A DNA stretch of 64,000 bases from Sulfobacillus sp. Its GTDB lineage: Bacteria; Bacillota; Sulfobacillia; Sulfobacillales; Sulfobacillaceae. The stretch's first letter is position 1. Each line of letters begins with the position of its first letter. Under the pieces are notes generated by a model that saw only the letters and a list, made by a program, of their open reading frames with translations, did not search any database and was not told where the DNA came from. Where the stretch lies: positions 62,001-126,000 of the forward strand of contig DAHWKJ010000028.1 in assembly GCA_027343695.1 (NCBI GenBank). The letters run 5' to 3'. The position numbers were made by a program, and so were the translations under genes. Shown in pieces: positions 1 to 8,664 of this stretch.

Positions 1-885
1 CGGGTTGCCCATCGGTGAGTCGCATTCTACCACTTCGCATCCAATATTGAGCCGGATGTCGAAAAGACCTGCAAACCTGTCCACGAGCTGTTTAATAGCA
101 GGAACCAGCGCTATCCTTATGAGAGCGGGATGAAGAGCGTGACTAAGCTGGCGGATTTGTTGGTCGCGGACCGTGTCTAAGATGTCCATAGTCTTTTCGA
201 GCAATGCTTGCACGTGTTTGGGATCGTCGTAGAGAAGTTCCTGGCACTGTTGTAATTGATGCCACGCAACCAATAGGTGGCTCTGGACATTTGCGTGAAG
301 GTGCTCGGCAATCGCTTGGGCGGTCTGATCCTGAAGCCGGATGATGTCTTTTAGCATGGAGCTGAGGATGATGGCCTGCATTCCGGTGCGCTGCTCCAGT
401 TCGGTTACCCGCTCCAGCGCCTGCGCTTCGCGCACGTAACGCCGAAGACTCTCTACGTCATGTATAGAAAAAGGGTCGGAGGCGAAGGCTGCAATGGCTC
501 CTCGCACCACGTCGTCAACAATGACCGGGGTTAGGCAGACATAATTGAGAGGCCAGGACTTAAAAACGTTGTCGGCTAGGGATAGGGTAGCGTCATCATC
601 CTGCATGTATTCTCGGAGGGAGGTTCGCACAATACGGCCCTCACAATAGACCTGATGCCAATAGGAGTTATGGTCAACCGACCACCGGTAAGGGTCCGGT
701 TGACCGACAAGGGCCCTCACGGTGGCTCCCTCGGTGAATCGATAGAGGTCCGGACGCACGGAGCGGGCACACTCCGACACTATCCGCCGGGCTCGGTCAT
801 ATTGCGTGTATTGCACAATCGGCCAACTCGTTTCATGGCGGACACTATCTACGAAATGATTAAATTCTCTATAAGCCTGGTTCAT
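1..885 (-). CDS. GAF-type sensor histidine kinase, 3' end beyond window
   Basis: The reading frame is open from an ATG at 885 to the window edge, giving the first 295 residues. An AAGGAG ribosome binding site sits 9 bases upstream. Residues ~20-145 look like a GAF-type sensory domain. Residues ~185-215 form an H-box like that of NarL-partner kinases (HisKA_3), with a candidate phosphoacceptor His197 in LHANVQSHLL, followed by a conserved second helix SHALHPALIRIALVPAI (~248-264). The ATPase domain would lie outside the window. It is a paralogue of the proteins at 1192-2376 and 15972-16997, but the only one of the three that keeps the histidine. No membrane segment is seen, so it is probably cytoplasmic. 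The signal sensed is unknown. Confidence 0.8.
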   Translation of the reverse strand, partial: MNQAYREFNHFVDSVRHETSWPIVQYTQYDRARRIVSECARSVRPDLYRFTEGATVRALVGQPDPYRWSVDHNSYWHQVYCEGRIVRTSLREYMQDDDATLSLADNVFKSWPLNYVCLTPVIVDDVVRGAIAAFASDPFSIHDVESLRRYVREAQALERVTELEQRTGMQAIILSSMLKDIIRLQDQTAQAIAEHLHANVQSHLLVAWHQLQQCQELLYDDPKHVQALLEKTMDILDTVRDQQIRQLSHALHPALIRIALVPAIKQLVDRFAGLFDIRLNIGCEVVECDSPMGNP

Positions 886-1191
886 TAGGGTGTTTTCTCC
901 TTGTAAAGCCCCCGTGTCAGGTACCTGGCGTCGAGTGGTTCACGATGCCGGGGGCATCAGTCACATGCCGGACGTTTCTGCACTGGCTTTGGAATATCCT
1001 GCCAGCAATGGCGTGCGGTAGCATGAATCGTGTGCCACGGTCCGTCCCAAAGTGCCGAAATACGAGCTGGGGCCTATCGAAAGTGACTGTAAATTGGCGA
1101 AAATAAGCGATGTATGGCGTACGATTTTGCCGCTAGAAGAAAGGTATCGCGGGCGCCGTTGGACCGACGAGTCTGGTTCGTGGGCTTCGCG
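886..1191. other. intergenic stretch between two kinase-like genes
   Basis: About 306 bases upstream of the kinase ending at the window edge. A 7-bp inverted repeat (GCCCCCG / CGGGGGC) spans roughly 906-956. I see no convincing gene, terminator or copy of the 21-bp operator found elsewhere in the window. Confidence 0.4.
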
Positions 1192-2376
1192 TCATGGCTC
1201 CGGGAAGCTCGGTGTTGGGACGACAAACGCGGCTTCGAAAGTCAGGGGGAGGATGGCCATCAAGGAAGATCCTTGGTCTGACCAGAAGGTCGTGCCAGCC
1301 AACAACAACGCATATTCATCGATCGCGGCACGCTGAGATATCTTGCTGATTTCCCCATGGGGATCGCCTTGAATTTGGATCCAAAGGCGTTTGCTTCCGA
1401 CCGCGATATGGATGCGGATCGATTCCGGTTGGACCGCTTGAGTTAAGGTTTCTAACTGACAGCGAACGATCGTCCATGCGGCGAGTCGGATGCTCCAGGG
1501 AATGTGGTTGTGCAGGGGGTGGTCCCACGCCTTGATCTCCTCATCAATCGACAATGCAATCCGGTCTCTGAATGCATTATCGTTTATAAGGGCACTGATC
1601 CCGGGGAGTAGCCCGATGCGTAATAGCGATGGATAAAGAGCCTGACTCAAACTGTAGACTTCATCAGCGGCCAGGTTGCTGAGAATATCCCGAACCTCTC
1701 TAATGGCAGTTTGTAGCGCCGAGGGAAGGTTGTGTTGATTGAGAATCTCGCTAAGCCGCCAGGTCCCGGCAGACAGACGACTCTGGATCACGGTATCGAG
1801 AATTTCAGCGTGTTCTGTTAGGCGCTCGGCCATATGGATGTGCCAGTTCCAGGAGGCTTGCTGTAGGGTATGGAGCATGGGTGCGGGATAAGAAGCCTGA
1901 AGTACTTCACGATATAGCCAAACGAGGTCTTCAAATTGGTCTAACCGGGTAAATAGGGTTTCAGGCCCCCCATAGGCGATTAGGGCGCCAGCAACTTCCT
2001 CTCGCGAATTTTTTAGAGGAAGGATGTGTACGGTGTGGAGGGTTTCATACTGGGCTAAGACCGCGACGAGTTCCGGGGCCAAAATGCCATGCAGGTAGTT
2101 GTCAATCGTGGTGCGGGTGACCAGCCCCTCGAGATACACCTGCCGTGTGTAGAAATTTGCCCAGGCCTGATGACCCCGATGAAATGGGTTTAGGGGAGCG
2201 ATCAGGGCGTCGGTCATGATGCATAGACGGTTTAGAGTCGGAATCTGAAATGGAGAGGCCCCAACCACCACGGCTTCGTCGCGTTCTGCATCGTAGCGCG
2301 TGATCTGGACCCATCCCGCTTCCATAACATTTTGGATTGTAGCTGCTATTCGATCCCACGTCGCGTTGACATCCAT
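1192..2376 (-). CDS. degenerate histidine-kinase-like sensor (pseudokinase)
   Basis: A 394-residue paralogue of the kinase at 1-885. The N-terminal ~150 residues are GAF-like. The dimerisation helix region (~185-265) aligns with the H-box of its neighbour: ILDTVIQSRL replaces LHANVQSHLL, so Asp194 sits where the phosphoacceptor His should be. The second helix motif is kept (SQALYPSLLRIGLLPGI, ~244-260). The C-terminal ~100 residues resemble a HATPase fold, but no N-box asparagine and no DGxG are visible (QGDPHGE instead). It probably does not phosphorylate; it may bind a partner kinase or regulator. The start at 2376 has AAGGAC 7 bases upstream. A 21-bp inverted repeat lies 91 bp upstream. 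Confidence 0.75.
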   Translation of the reverse strand: MDVNATWDRIAATIQNVMEAGWVQITRYDAERDEAVVVGASPFQIPTLNRLCIMTDALIAPLNPFHRGHQAWANFYTRQVYLEGLVTRTTIDNYLHGILAPELVAVLAQYETLHTVHILPLKNSREEVAGALIAYGGPETLFTRLDQFEDLVWLYREVLQASYPAPMLHTLQQASWNWHIHMAERLTEHAEILDTVIQSRLSAGTWRLSEILNQHNLPSALQTAIREVRDILSNLAADEVYSLSQALYPSLLRIGLLPGISALINDNAFRDRIALSIDEEIKAWDHPLHNHIPWSIRLAAWTIVRCQLETLTQAVQPESIRIHIAVGSKRLWIQIQGDPHGEISKISQRAAIDEYALLLAGTTFWSDQGSSLMAILPLTFEAAFVVPTPSFPEP

Positions 2377-2466
2377 TAGTTAAGTCCTTGTCCCTAAAAG
2401 ATTTGTTAAGATACACTAGACGTACCTGTTGTGACTCCTACCCTAGAAGGGTTTGACCATCCCGCC

Positions 2467-2487
2467 AATCACTCGGATAGGGTGATT
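2467..2487. promoter_or_regulatory. 21-bp inverted-repeat operator, copy 1
   Basis: Left half AATCACTC, right half GGGTGATT, 5-base spacer; the flanking bases extend the pairing to 2465-2489. It matches the consensus AATCACCC-N5-GGGTGATT seen before the exopolysaccharide and SipW operons. It lies 91 bp before the kinase-like gene at 2376 (minus strand) and 200 bp before the acetyltransferase at 2687. A weaker ACCC-N5-GGGT pair occurs at 2440-2452. Confidence 0.6.
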
Positions 2488-2493
2488 GGCCGT

Positions 2494-2509
2494 GTCACCC
2501 ATGGGTGAC
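2494..2509. repeat. perfect 16-bp palindrome beside operator copy 1
   Basis: GTCACCCATGGGTGAC is a perfect palindrome using the same TCACCC / GGGTGA half-sites as the 21-bp operator, but with a 2-base centre instead of 7. It starts 27 bases after the start of the adjacent operator and may be an accessory site for the same protein. Confidence 0.5.
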
Positions 2510-2686
2510 CAGCTGATCAATGGTCTCTATCGTGGACAAGAGAGGAACCGTGCGTCTATCGACAGCCACGAGCCAGCGGATATGCTGCACAATCATTACC
2601 ACCGAGTCCATGCTCGTAGATAATCTCCGTCTTAAGGCCTAGAGAGAGAGTTCCTGGAACTTTTAGTATCCATAAGGGCTCTGTAA

Positions 2687-3595
2687 ATGAAGGAGGGAGC
2701 ACCCATCGAAACCTATAGCCTTAAACGGGTCACTAATCTGGAATCGCTCTGGCCTGAAATACAGGATTTTCTTATAAAAGAAGAGGCTACCCATAACCTT
2801 CTGTTGGGATTATTAGTCCACTTTGTCTCCCACCCTGAATCCCAGTCCGAGATCGTTTATGCGGCCGTCATTCGAGACAAAAACCAAGAAATTGTCATGG
2901 TCGCCTTACAGACCGAGAATCACAACGTGATTTTGTCCCAGTCGATTGATGTGGAGCCCGTCGATCTTCTTGTCAAAGACCTGTCGGCAGTGTCAGATAG
3001 AGTGCCAGGAGTCCTGGGGCCTCAAGCCCTGAGTCTCCGGTTTGCATCCGGCTGGCATCAAAGGACGGGGCGACGCTTCGTCGTGGAACTGACTGAAAGA
3101 ATCCATGAACTAACTGAGATCGCGATTGAATCTCAGTCCCTTGGAATCATCCGTCAGGTGCAGCCGGAAGACCGAGACTGGGTTATGGAATGGCTCCAAG
3201 AATTCGTCCGAGAAGCATTGCCACATCAGGCTACCGACGCCCTACAGATTGCCCGAAGGAGTGCGCGAAAAATCGACGGACTTGCCCGAGAAGGCGGATT
3301 TTTTGTGCTAGAGGTTGACGGGGACCCGTGCTCTTTAGTGGGGTACGGGAATCCGACCCTAAATGGAATCCGGGTAGCCCCAGTATATACCCCACCATCA
3401 GCGAGAGGCCATGGGTACGCGACGGAGTTGGTGCGCGCTGTAAGCCAAAATCTCCTCAATTGGGGATATCAACAGGTCTATCTCTTCACCGACCTGAAGA
3501 ATCTGACGTCAAACCGGATCTATCGCATGGTGGGATATCGTCCAGTCGCTGACGTGGATAGTTACGCATTTCTCGGGGATGTGCTTACGCCATAG
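2687..3595 (+). CDS. GNAT-family N-acetyltransferase
   Basis: A 302-residue protein whose C-terminal half (~150-300) is a GNAT domain. The acetyl-CoA-binding loop is visible as RGHGYA after the V(A)PVYTPP strand, and a late NxxSNRIYRMVGY-type segment closes the fold. The N-terminal half looks like a second, degenerate GNAT module, as in two-domain FR47-like proteins. The acceptor substrate cannot be predicted. The start is uncertain: the ATG at 2687 has only AAGGG upstream, while a perfect AAGGAGGG lies just inside the frame at 2689-2696. Confidence 0.8.
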   Translation: MKEGAPIETYSLKRVTNLESLWPEIQDFLIKEEATHNLLLGLLVHFVSHPESQSEIVYAAVIRDKNQEIVMVALQTENHNVILSQSIDVEPVDLLVKDLSAVSDRVPGVLGPQALSLRFASGWHQRTGRRFVVELTERIHELTEIAIESQSLGIIRQVQPEDRDWVMEWLQEFVREALPHQATDALQIARRSARKIDGLAREGGFFVLEVDGDPCSLVGYGNPTLNGIRVAPVYTPPSARGHGYATELVRAVSQNLLNWGYQQVYLFTDLKNLTSNRIYRMVGYRPVADVDSYAFLGDVLTP

Positions 3596-3939
3596 CGCAA
3601 CGAAGTCAAAAGAACCGGAGCGGAACCCCGGTCTTAGCAGCCAAACCCGATTCACATTGTGAGACCTGTTAGCGGTCCGCATCATTTCTTACGCCATTTT
3701 GTTGGAAGCCAGCCGCTCAGTGTCTGGCGTATGGGGGCTTGAGTGGTATTCTAAAGAATTGCGATGACGAGCGGAAGGACACCAAGCCTTGGCGAAGATT
3801 CCCGCCATGCGATTCGGTAAGGATACGGCATCCGGTAGAGCATTTGATATGATAAGAGCAACTCCTAAGGGTCCCGATACGAGCGGAACTGGGAGACCAC
3901 AGAAGACGCGTGACAACAGGAGACGAGGCGAATTTGGCG
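3596..3939. other. intergenic stretch, no clear gene
   Basis: About 344 bases between the acetyltransferase and the small membrane protein. A GC-rich short hairpin (ACCGG / CCGGT) near 3613-3633 could be a weak terminator. Open frames on both strands here have no ribosome binding site and no recognisable composition. Confidence 0.4.
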
Positions 3940-4404
3940 ATGACGGAAAGGAATCGATGGTATATCTTGGCCGCTCTTTTAGGCGCAGCGGGACTGGTGG
4001 TTCATTTCACCTTGCCCATGGCGGCAGTAGGGACTTTACTGAACGATATCGTGTTTCTTGGCATGGTGGTGCTGGTCGTGATGGCTGGGATGGATGCTAA
4101 ACGACGCGGTAATAAGGCATCCAGATTGGGCGCAGTTTTGGGCGTAATCTACGGAGGTCTCCTGGGGATTGGTGACGTCATCTATACACCGCACGGGCCT
4201 GCCGTGGTCAAGCTGTTTGAACGGAGTTACCCTAGCCTAACACATCGGGAGATTCTCAGTCGGGTAGTTCTTTTGAACACAATGAGTGCGCGATTAGGGG
4301 CACTATTTTCGAGTGTCACAGTCTGGCTTCTACTGGGACTCTTGTTTGCGTGGATTGGATCGTTACTTGTGAAGAATTCGGGATCCAGACAGTCCCAGCA
4401 ATGA
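3940..4404 (+). CDS. small polytopic membrane protein
   Basis: A 154-residue protein with four hydrophobic segments (~7-27, ~35-55, ~63-83 and a C-terminal one ~120-145). A conserved-looking periplasmic/extracytoplasmic loop contains YTPHGPAVV. I do not recognise the family. I chose ATG 3940, which has GAGG about 10 bases upstream; an in-frame GTG at 3910 would add ten hydrophilic residues but has no ribosome binding site. It precedes an ABC exporter operon by about 95 bp on the same strand and might be co-expressed with it. Confidence 0.65.
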   Translation: MTERNRWYILAALLGAAGLVVHFTLPMAAVGTLLNDIVFLGMVVLVVMAGMDAKRRGNKASRLGAVLGVIYGGLLGIGDVIYTPHGPAVVKLFERSYPSLTHREILSRVVLLNTMSARLGALFSSVTVWLLLGLLFAWIGSLLVKNSGSRQSQQ

Positions 4405-4499
4405 ATTTAATGACGGGGGTGAGCCGATCTCGCGTATTGGGCTCATAAAGCCGCACCCGTGTACCATGCATAGGCCGTGTGGAGAGGAGTGTGACCAGA

Positions 4500-6230
4500 T
4501 TGCTCAAATTGATGACTAGGTACCTGAAGCCTTATCGTACATTTGTGGTGTGGGTGCTGGTACTGACATTTTTACAGACGTTATCCAGTCTCTATTTGCC
4601 GAATTTGATGTCCGATATCGTGGATACCGGAATCATAAAAGGAAACATCGGATATATCGTAGATATTGGCGGATTTATGCTCGGGGTGACCGTGCTCGGC
4701 GGGATTGCCGCGGTCTTTGCGAACTTGTATGCGTCAAAGTCTTCGGCGGGATTCGGCCAGATCTTGAGGACTAAAGTGTTTTCCCATGTCACTAAATTTA
4801 CCCTTCAAGAATTTGATCAGATTGGTACCTCTTCCCTTATCGTACGAACCAACAATGACATCATGCAAGTTCAACAATTAGTAAACATGATGCTGCGCAT
4901 GATGGTGATGGCTCCCTTGACTGCAGTCGGAGGCATCATTATGGCCGTGTACACGGACGCGAGTCTATCCTGGATTATTGTTGTGGTCATGCCAGTGCTA
5001 GGGCTGGCCATCTATTTAGTATTGGGTAACGGCATTGCACTGTTTCGAGCCATGCAAAACAAAGTCGATAACCTCAATCGCGTGGTGCGTGAGAATTTAA
5101 CCGGAGTGCGCGTGATCCGTTCATTTAATCGGACCGACGATGAAATCGCGCGCTTTGATGGAGCCAACCAAGATCTTACCGACGTTTCGGTACGGGTTTA
5201 CAAAATGATGGCGGCTCTGATGCCGTTAATGATGGTGATCATCAATTTGTCCACCATCGCCATCGTGTGGTTTGGCAGTCTACGGGTCAATAGTGGCCAG
5301 CTCCAGATCGGGAGCTTAATGGCGTTTATTCAATATGTCATGCAAATCATGTTCGCGGTTATGATGGTGTCCATGATGGCGTTTATGATTCCCCGTGGCC
5401 AAGCTTCAGCCGCCCGCATTAACGAAGTCTTGGACATCTTACCCCAGGTCATCGATCCCGAGACACCTATGAATCCGGGGCGGGGAGGAGGACTGGTGGA
5501 GTTTGAACATGTCACGTTTAGCTATCCTGGGGCCGAGGAACCTGCCATCGCGGATGTCTCCTTCACCATGCGCCCCGGAGAGACCACGGCCATTATTGGC
5601 GGTACCGGGTCCGGGAAAACGGCTTTAATTAGTCTCATTCCACGCTTTTATGATATCGATAGTGGCAGCCTGCGGGTCGATGGTATCGACGTGCGGCAGA
5701 TGACTCAGGACACCCTGCGTGCCAAGATTGGGTATGTGCCACAGCGTGCCACCCTTTTCACCGGAACTGTGAGCGACAATATCCGCTACGGAAATGAGGA
5801 TGCCTCGGACGCGTTGGTACGGCATGCGGCCGATGTCGCCCAAGCGACCGAGTTTGTGTTGGAAATGCATCAAGGGTTCGATTCCATCATTTCCCAAGGC
5901 GGCGGTAATCTTTCTGGTGGCCAAAAACAACGACTATGCATTGCCCGGGCGATTGTAAGACAACCAGAAATTTATATTTTCGACGACAGCTTTTCGGCAT
6001 TAGATTATCGGACCGACCGAGATCTTCGCCTGGCGTTAAAGCAAGAGGTTAAAGGCGCGACGGTGTTAATCGTCGCACAACGGGTGAGCACCGTCGTGGA
6101 CGCCGACCAAATTATCGTGTTAGAAGAAGGCCGCGTCGTGGGGATGGGGACCCATTCGGCGTTGTTGGAGTCGTCCCAGGTCTATCAAGAGATTGTGGCA
6201 TCCCAGCTCTCCGAGGAGGAAATTGCATGA
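4500..6230 (+). CDS. ABC exporter half-transporter, degenerate ATP site subunit
   Basis: A 576-residue type IV ABC exporter half: six-helix membrane domain (~1-310), then an ATPase domain. Walker A is GGTGSGKTAL (~366-375), signature LSGGQKQR (~470), Walker B IYIFDDSFSALD (~490-500). The catalytic glutamate after Walker B is Asp, the mark of the degenerate-site subunit of heterodimeric exporters (BmrC, TM287 type). I chose TTG 4500 because GAGAGGAG lies 10 bases upstream and the protein then begins LLKLMTRYLKPY as relatives do; an upstream in-frame GTG at 4479 overlaps that ribosome binding site. It overlaps the next gene by 4 bases (ATGA), so translation is coupled. Substrate probably a drug or lipid-like molecule. 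Confidence 0.9.
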   Translation: MLKLMTRYLKPYRTFVVWVLVLTFLQTLSSLYLPNLMSDIVDTGIIKGNIGYIVDIGGFMLGVTVLGGIAAVFANLYASKSSAGFGQILRTKVFSHVTKFTLQEFDQIGTSSLIVRTNNDIMQVQQLVNMMLRMMVMAPLTAVGGIIMAVYTDASLSWIIVVVMPVLGLAIYLVLGNGIALFRAMQNKVDNLNRVVRENLTGVRVIRSFNRTDDEIARFDGANQDLTDVSVRVYKMMAALMPLMMVIINLSTIAIVWFGSLRVNSGQLQIGSLMAFIQYVMQIMFAVMMVSMMAFMIPRGQASAARINEVLDILPQVIDPETPMNPGRGGGLVEFEHVTFSYPGAEEPAIADVSFTMRPGETTAIIGGTGSGKTALISLIPRFYDIDSGSLRVDGIDVRQMTQDTLRAKIGYVPQRATLFTGTVSDNIRYGNEDASDALVRHAADVAQATEFVLEMHQGFDSIISQGGGNLSGGQKQRLCIARAIVRQPEIYIFDDSFSALDYRTDRDLRLALKQEVKGATVLIVAQRVSTVVDADQIIVLEEGRVVGMGTHSALLESSQVYQEIVASQLSEEEIA

Positions 6231-8137
6231 GCCAAAGTGAACGGAGCTCGGGATATCGCGGAGGGCCTCCCATGGGCGGCGGCCGTGGCCCTGGTGGTTG
6301 GGGTGGCCCGGGAGGGTTTGGCATGCCGGTGCAAAAGGCGAAAAATGCCAAGGGCACCTTTTTCCGATTGGTCTCGTATTTCCGCCCTCAAACTCCGTGG
6401 CTGGTCGTAGTCGCGGTAGCGGCGATCGCGAGTACGGTATTCAGTATTATCAGCCCAAAACTCTTAGGCAACATTACCACCGACATTTTCGAAGGATACG
6501 TCCAAAAACTTCGGGGCCTACCCGGAGGCGGGGTCAACTTCCCAAAGATCTTGGATCTGCTCGCCGTGTTGGCGGCACTTTATGTGTTTAGTGCCATTTT
6601 CAGTTATGTTCAGCAATACGTAATGGCCGGGGTCGCTCAGCGTACGGTGTATGCGCTTCGACGCCAGGTGATGGGTAAGCTAGCGCGGCTGCCCATTAAA
6701 TACTTTGATACCCACCCCCATGGTGATGTGCTGAGTCGTTTTGTTAATGATTTTGACAACATCAGTTCGACGCTGCAACAAAGTTTGACCCAAGCCATCA
6801 CGGCCGTCATCACCTTTATTGGGGTTATCGTCATGATGCTGACCATAAGCCCGTTGATGACCCTGGTCATTGTGTTAACGCTGCCCCTGAGTTTCCTGGT
6901 CACCCGGGTGATCGCCAAAAGGTCGCAGACCTATTTTGGCGAACGCCAAAAACGCCTGGGCGAACTGAATGGTCACGTGGAAGAAATGTATACCGGACAT
7001 CCTATCGTCAAGGCGTTTGGCCGTGAACGACAGTCGCTAGAGACATTTAACGAAATTAACCAACGGCTTTATGACTCCAGCTGGAAAGCCCAATTTGTCA
7101 CCGGTATTATTATGCCGCTCATGAATGTCATCGGCAACTTGGGGTATGTGCTAGTAAGCGTCATTGGCGGGATTTTGGTGGCACGTGGTAGTCTTCCCAT
7201 CGGGGATATTCAGGCATTTATTCAATACGCGCGCCAATTTACTCAACCCATAACTCAACTTGCCAGTATCTCTAACGTGATTCAATCGACACTGGCCTCA
7301 GCCGAACGGGTTTTTGAGATATTGGATGAGCCCGAAGAAAGTAACGACGAAGATCTCACGGACGGATTAGCCCGAGTATCGGGTGACGTCGGATTTAACG
7401 GGGTAAGTTTTCAGTACACGGAGGGAGAGCCCTTAATTTCTGATATGAATATAGAGATTAAATCCGGAGCAACAGTTGCAATTGTGGGGCCTACCGGAGC
7501 CGGAAAAACAACCTTAGTGAATCTATTAATGCGGTTTTATGATGTTAATAGAGGGCAGATTACGGTGGATGGCATCGACATTCGGCGCATTCCACGAAGT
7601 AGACTTCGACACGCTTTTGGTATGGTGCTGCAAGACACGTGGCTCTTTCATGGCACGATTCGGGACAACATCGCCTATGGCAGGCGTGACGTTAGCCTGG
7701 ACGAGGTCATCGAAGCCGCCAAAGCAGCCCGGGCGGACCATTTTATCCGGACCTTACCGGATGGCTACGATACGATTCTCAACGAGGAAGCCTCGAATAT
7801 TTCCCAAGGGCAGCGCCAGCTATTAACGATAGCCCGGGCGATTTTGGCAGATCCGGCCATCATGATTTTGGATGAAGCCACCAGTAGTGTGGACACCCGG
7901 ACCGAGGTACTCATCCGAGAGGCAATGCATCATCTGATGCAGGGGCGCACGAGCTTTGTGATTGCCCACCGTCTTTCCACGATTCGGGATGCGGACCTAA
8001 TCTTAGTAATGAATCACGGTCAAGTCATTGAACAGGGTACTCATCAGGAGCTTTTAGCCGCGAACGGCTTCTATGCAAGGCTCTACATGAGCCAATTCGA
8101 AAGGCAAAATGCGGGCGAGCCAGTGGTGGCTACGTAG
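6227..8137 (+). CDS. ABC exporter half-transporter, partner subunit
   Basis: A 636-residue partner of the preceding gene. It opens with a Gly/Pro-rich tail (~8-27, with repeated GG and PPMGGG) before the six-helix domain. Walker A GPTGAGKTTL (~420), signature ISQGQRQL (~525, non-canonical), Walker B IMILDEATSSVD (~545) with the catalytic Glu present. Pairing this intact Walker B with a non-canonical signature and a partner carrying the reverse is what heterodimeric exporters with one consensus ATP site show (BmrCD, TmrAB). The Gly-rich tail is unusual among relatives, though such tails occur in YfiC-like proteins. Confidence 0.9.
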   Translation: MSQSERSSGYRGGPPMGGGRGPGGWGGPGGFGMPVQKAKNAKGTFFRLVSYFRPQTPWLVVVAVAAIASTVFSIISPKLLGNITTDIFEGYVQKLRGLPGGGVNFPKILDLLAVLAALYVFSAIFSYVQQYVMAGVAQRTVYALRRQVMGKLARLPIKYFDTHPHGDVLSRFVNDFDNISSTLQQSLTQAITAVITFIGVIVMMLTISPLMTLVIVLTLPLSFLVTRVIAKRSQTYFGERQKRLGELNGHVEEMYTGHPIVKAFGRERQSLETFNEINQRLYDSSWKAQFVTGIIMPLMNVIGNLGYVLVSVIGGILVARGSLPIGDIQAFIQYARQFTQPITQLASISNVIQSTLASAERVFEILDEPEESNDEDLTDGLARVSGDVGFNGVSFQYTEGEPLISDMNIEIKSGATVAIVGPTGAGKTTLVNLLMRFYDVNRGQITVDGIDIRRIPRSRLRHAFGMVLQDTWLFHGTIRDNIAYGRRDVSLDEVIEAAKAARADHFIRTLPDGYDTILNEEASNISQGQRQLLTIARAILADPAIMILDEATSSVDTRTEVLIREAMHHLMQGRTSFVIAHRLSTIRDADLILVMNHGQVIEQGTHQELLAANGFYARLYMSQFERQNAGEPVVAT

Positions 8138-8664
8138 ATTGAGATGCGGCGATACCGCCCATACTGGACCCAATCGGGTTAGCGGCAATCGCGCCGGACG
8201 TCCGTTTCGGCCTTCGGCGTACCAAGGTAGACCCGAACCCAACAGGGAACAGGTGACGGAGGCCGCCTTGGCACTTCGCCTGTTTCAATGCGACCGAACA
8301 TCCCGCGAACGCCAAACCCCATAAGGCCGCTAAGAGCGCGACGTCTACCACGCTTAGCAGCCATCATTGGAGAGCTAGCACCAGCACCGGGTGGGGAAGT
8401 AATTCCGTCCGCCAGAAGTGTCTAACGCCGTGCTCGGGACGAAGAATCAATCTAGGGCGATTGTCGAGCGGGTAATCAGGTCTAGGGTACTGCGTATCGG
8501 GACATTCATTTTGGTCGATAGCCAAGTCGAGGGCGAGAATGCGGAGTGTGCGGGCCAATTCGTGAAGATTCGGCATGGATTTTCGCGGCGTGCAGGAAAA
8601 TCCGGATCGCTTCGGGAATAGCATAATTAGCGATGCATAGCTATTCACGACAGGAGGGATTGGA
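8138..8664. other. 527-bp intergenic stretch with a possible transporter remnant
   Basis: No intact gene is evident. On the minus strand at 8130-8351 a GTG-started frame begins VDVALLAALWGLAFAG, which resembles the first helix of EamA/DMT-family transporters (ALLWGLxF), then loses hydrophobicity; it could be a decayed fragment. A second minus-strand frame (8364-8696) has no familiar motif and crosses the start of the next gene. Confidence 0.3.

Noticed and set aside
655-888. Plus-strand open frame at the left edge
   Set aside because: It is antisense to the clearly coding kinase gene (1-885, minus strand), which has a good ribosome binding site.
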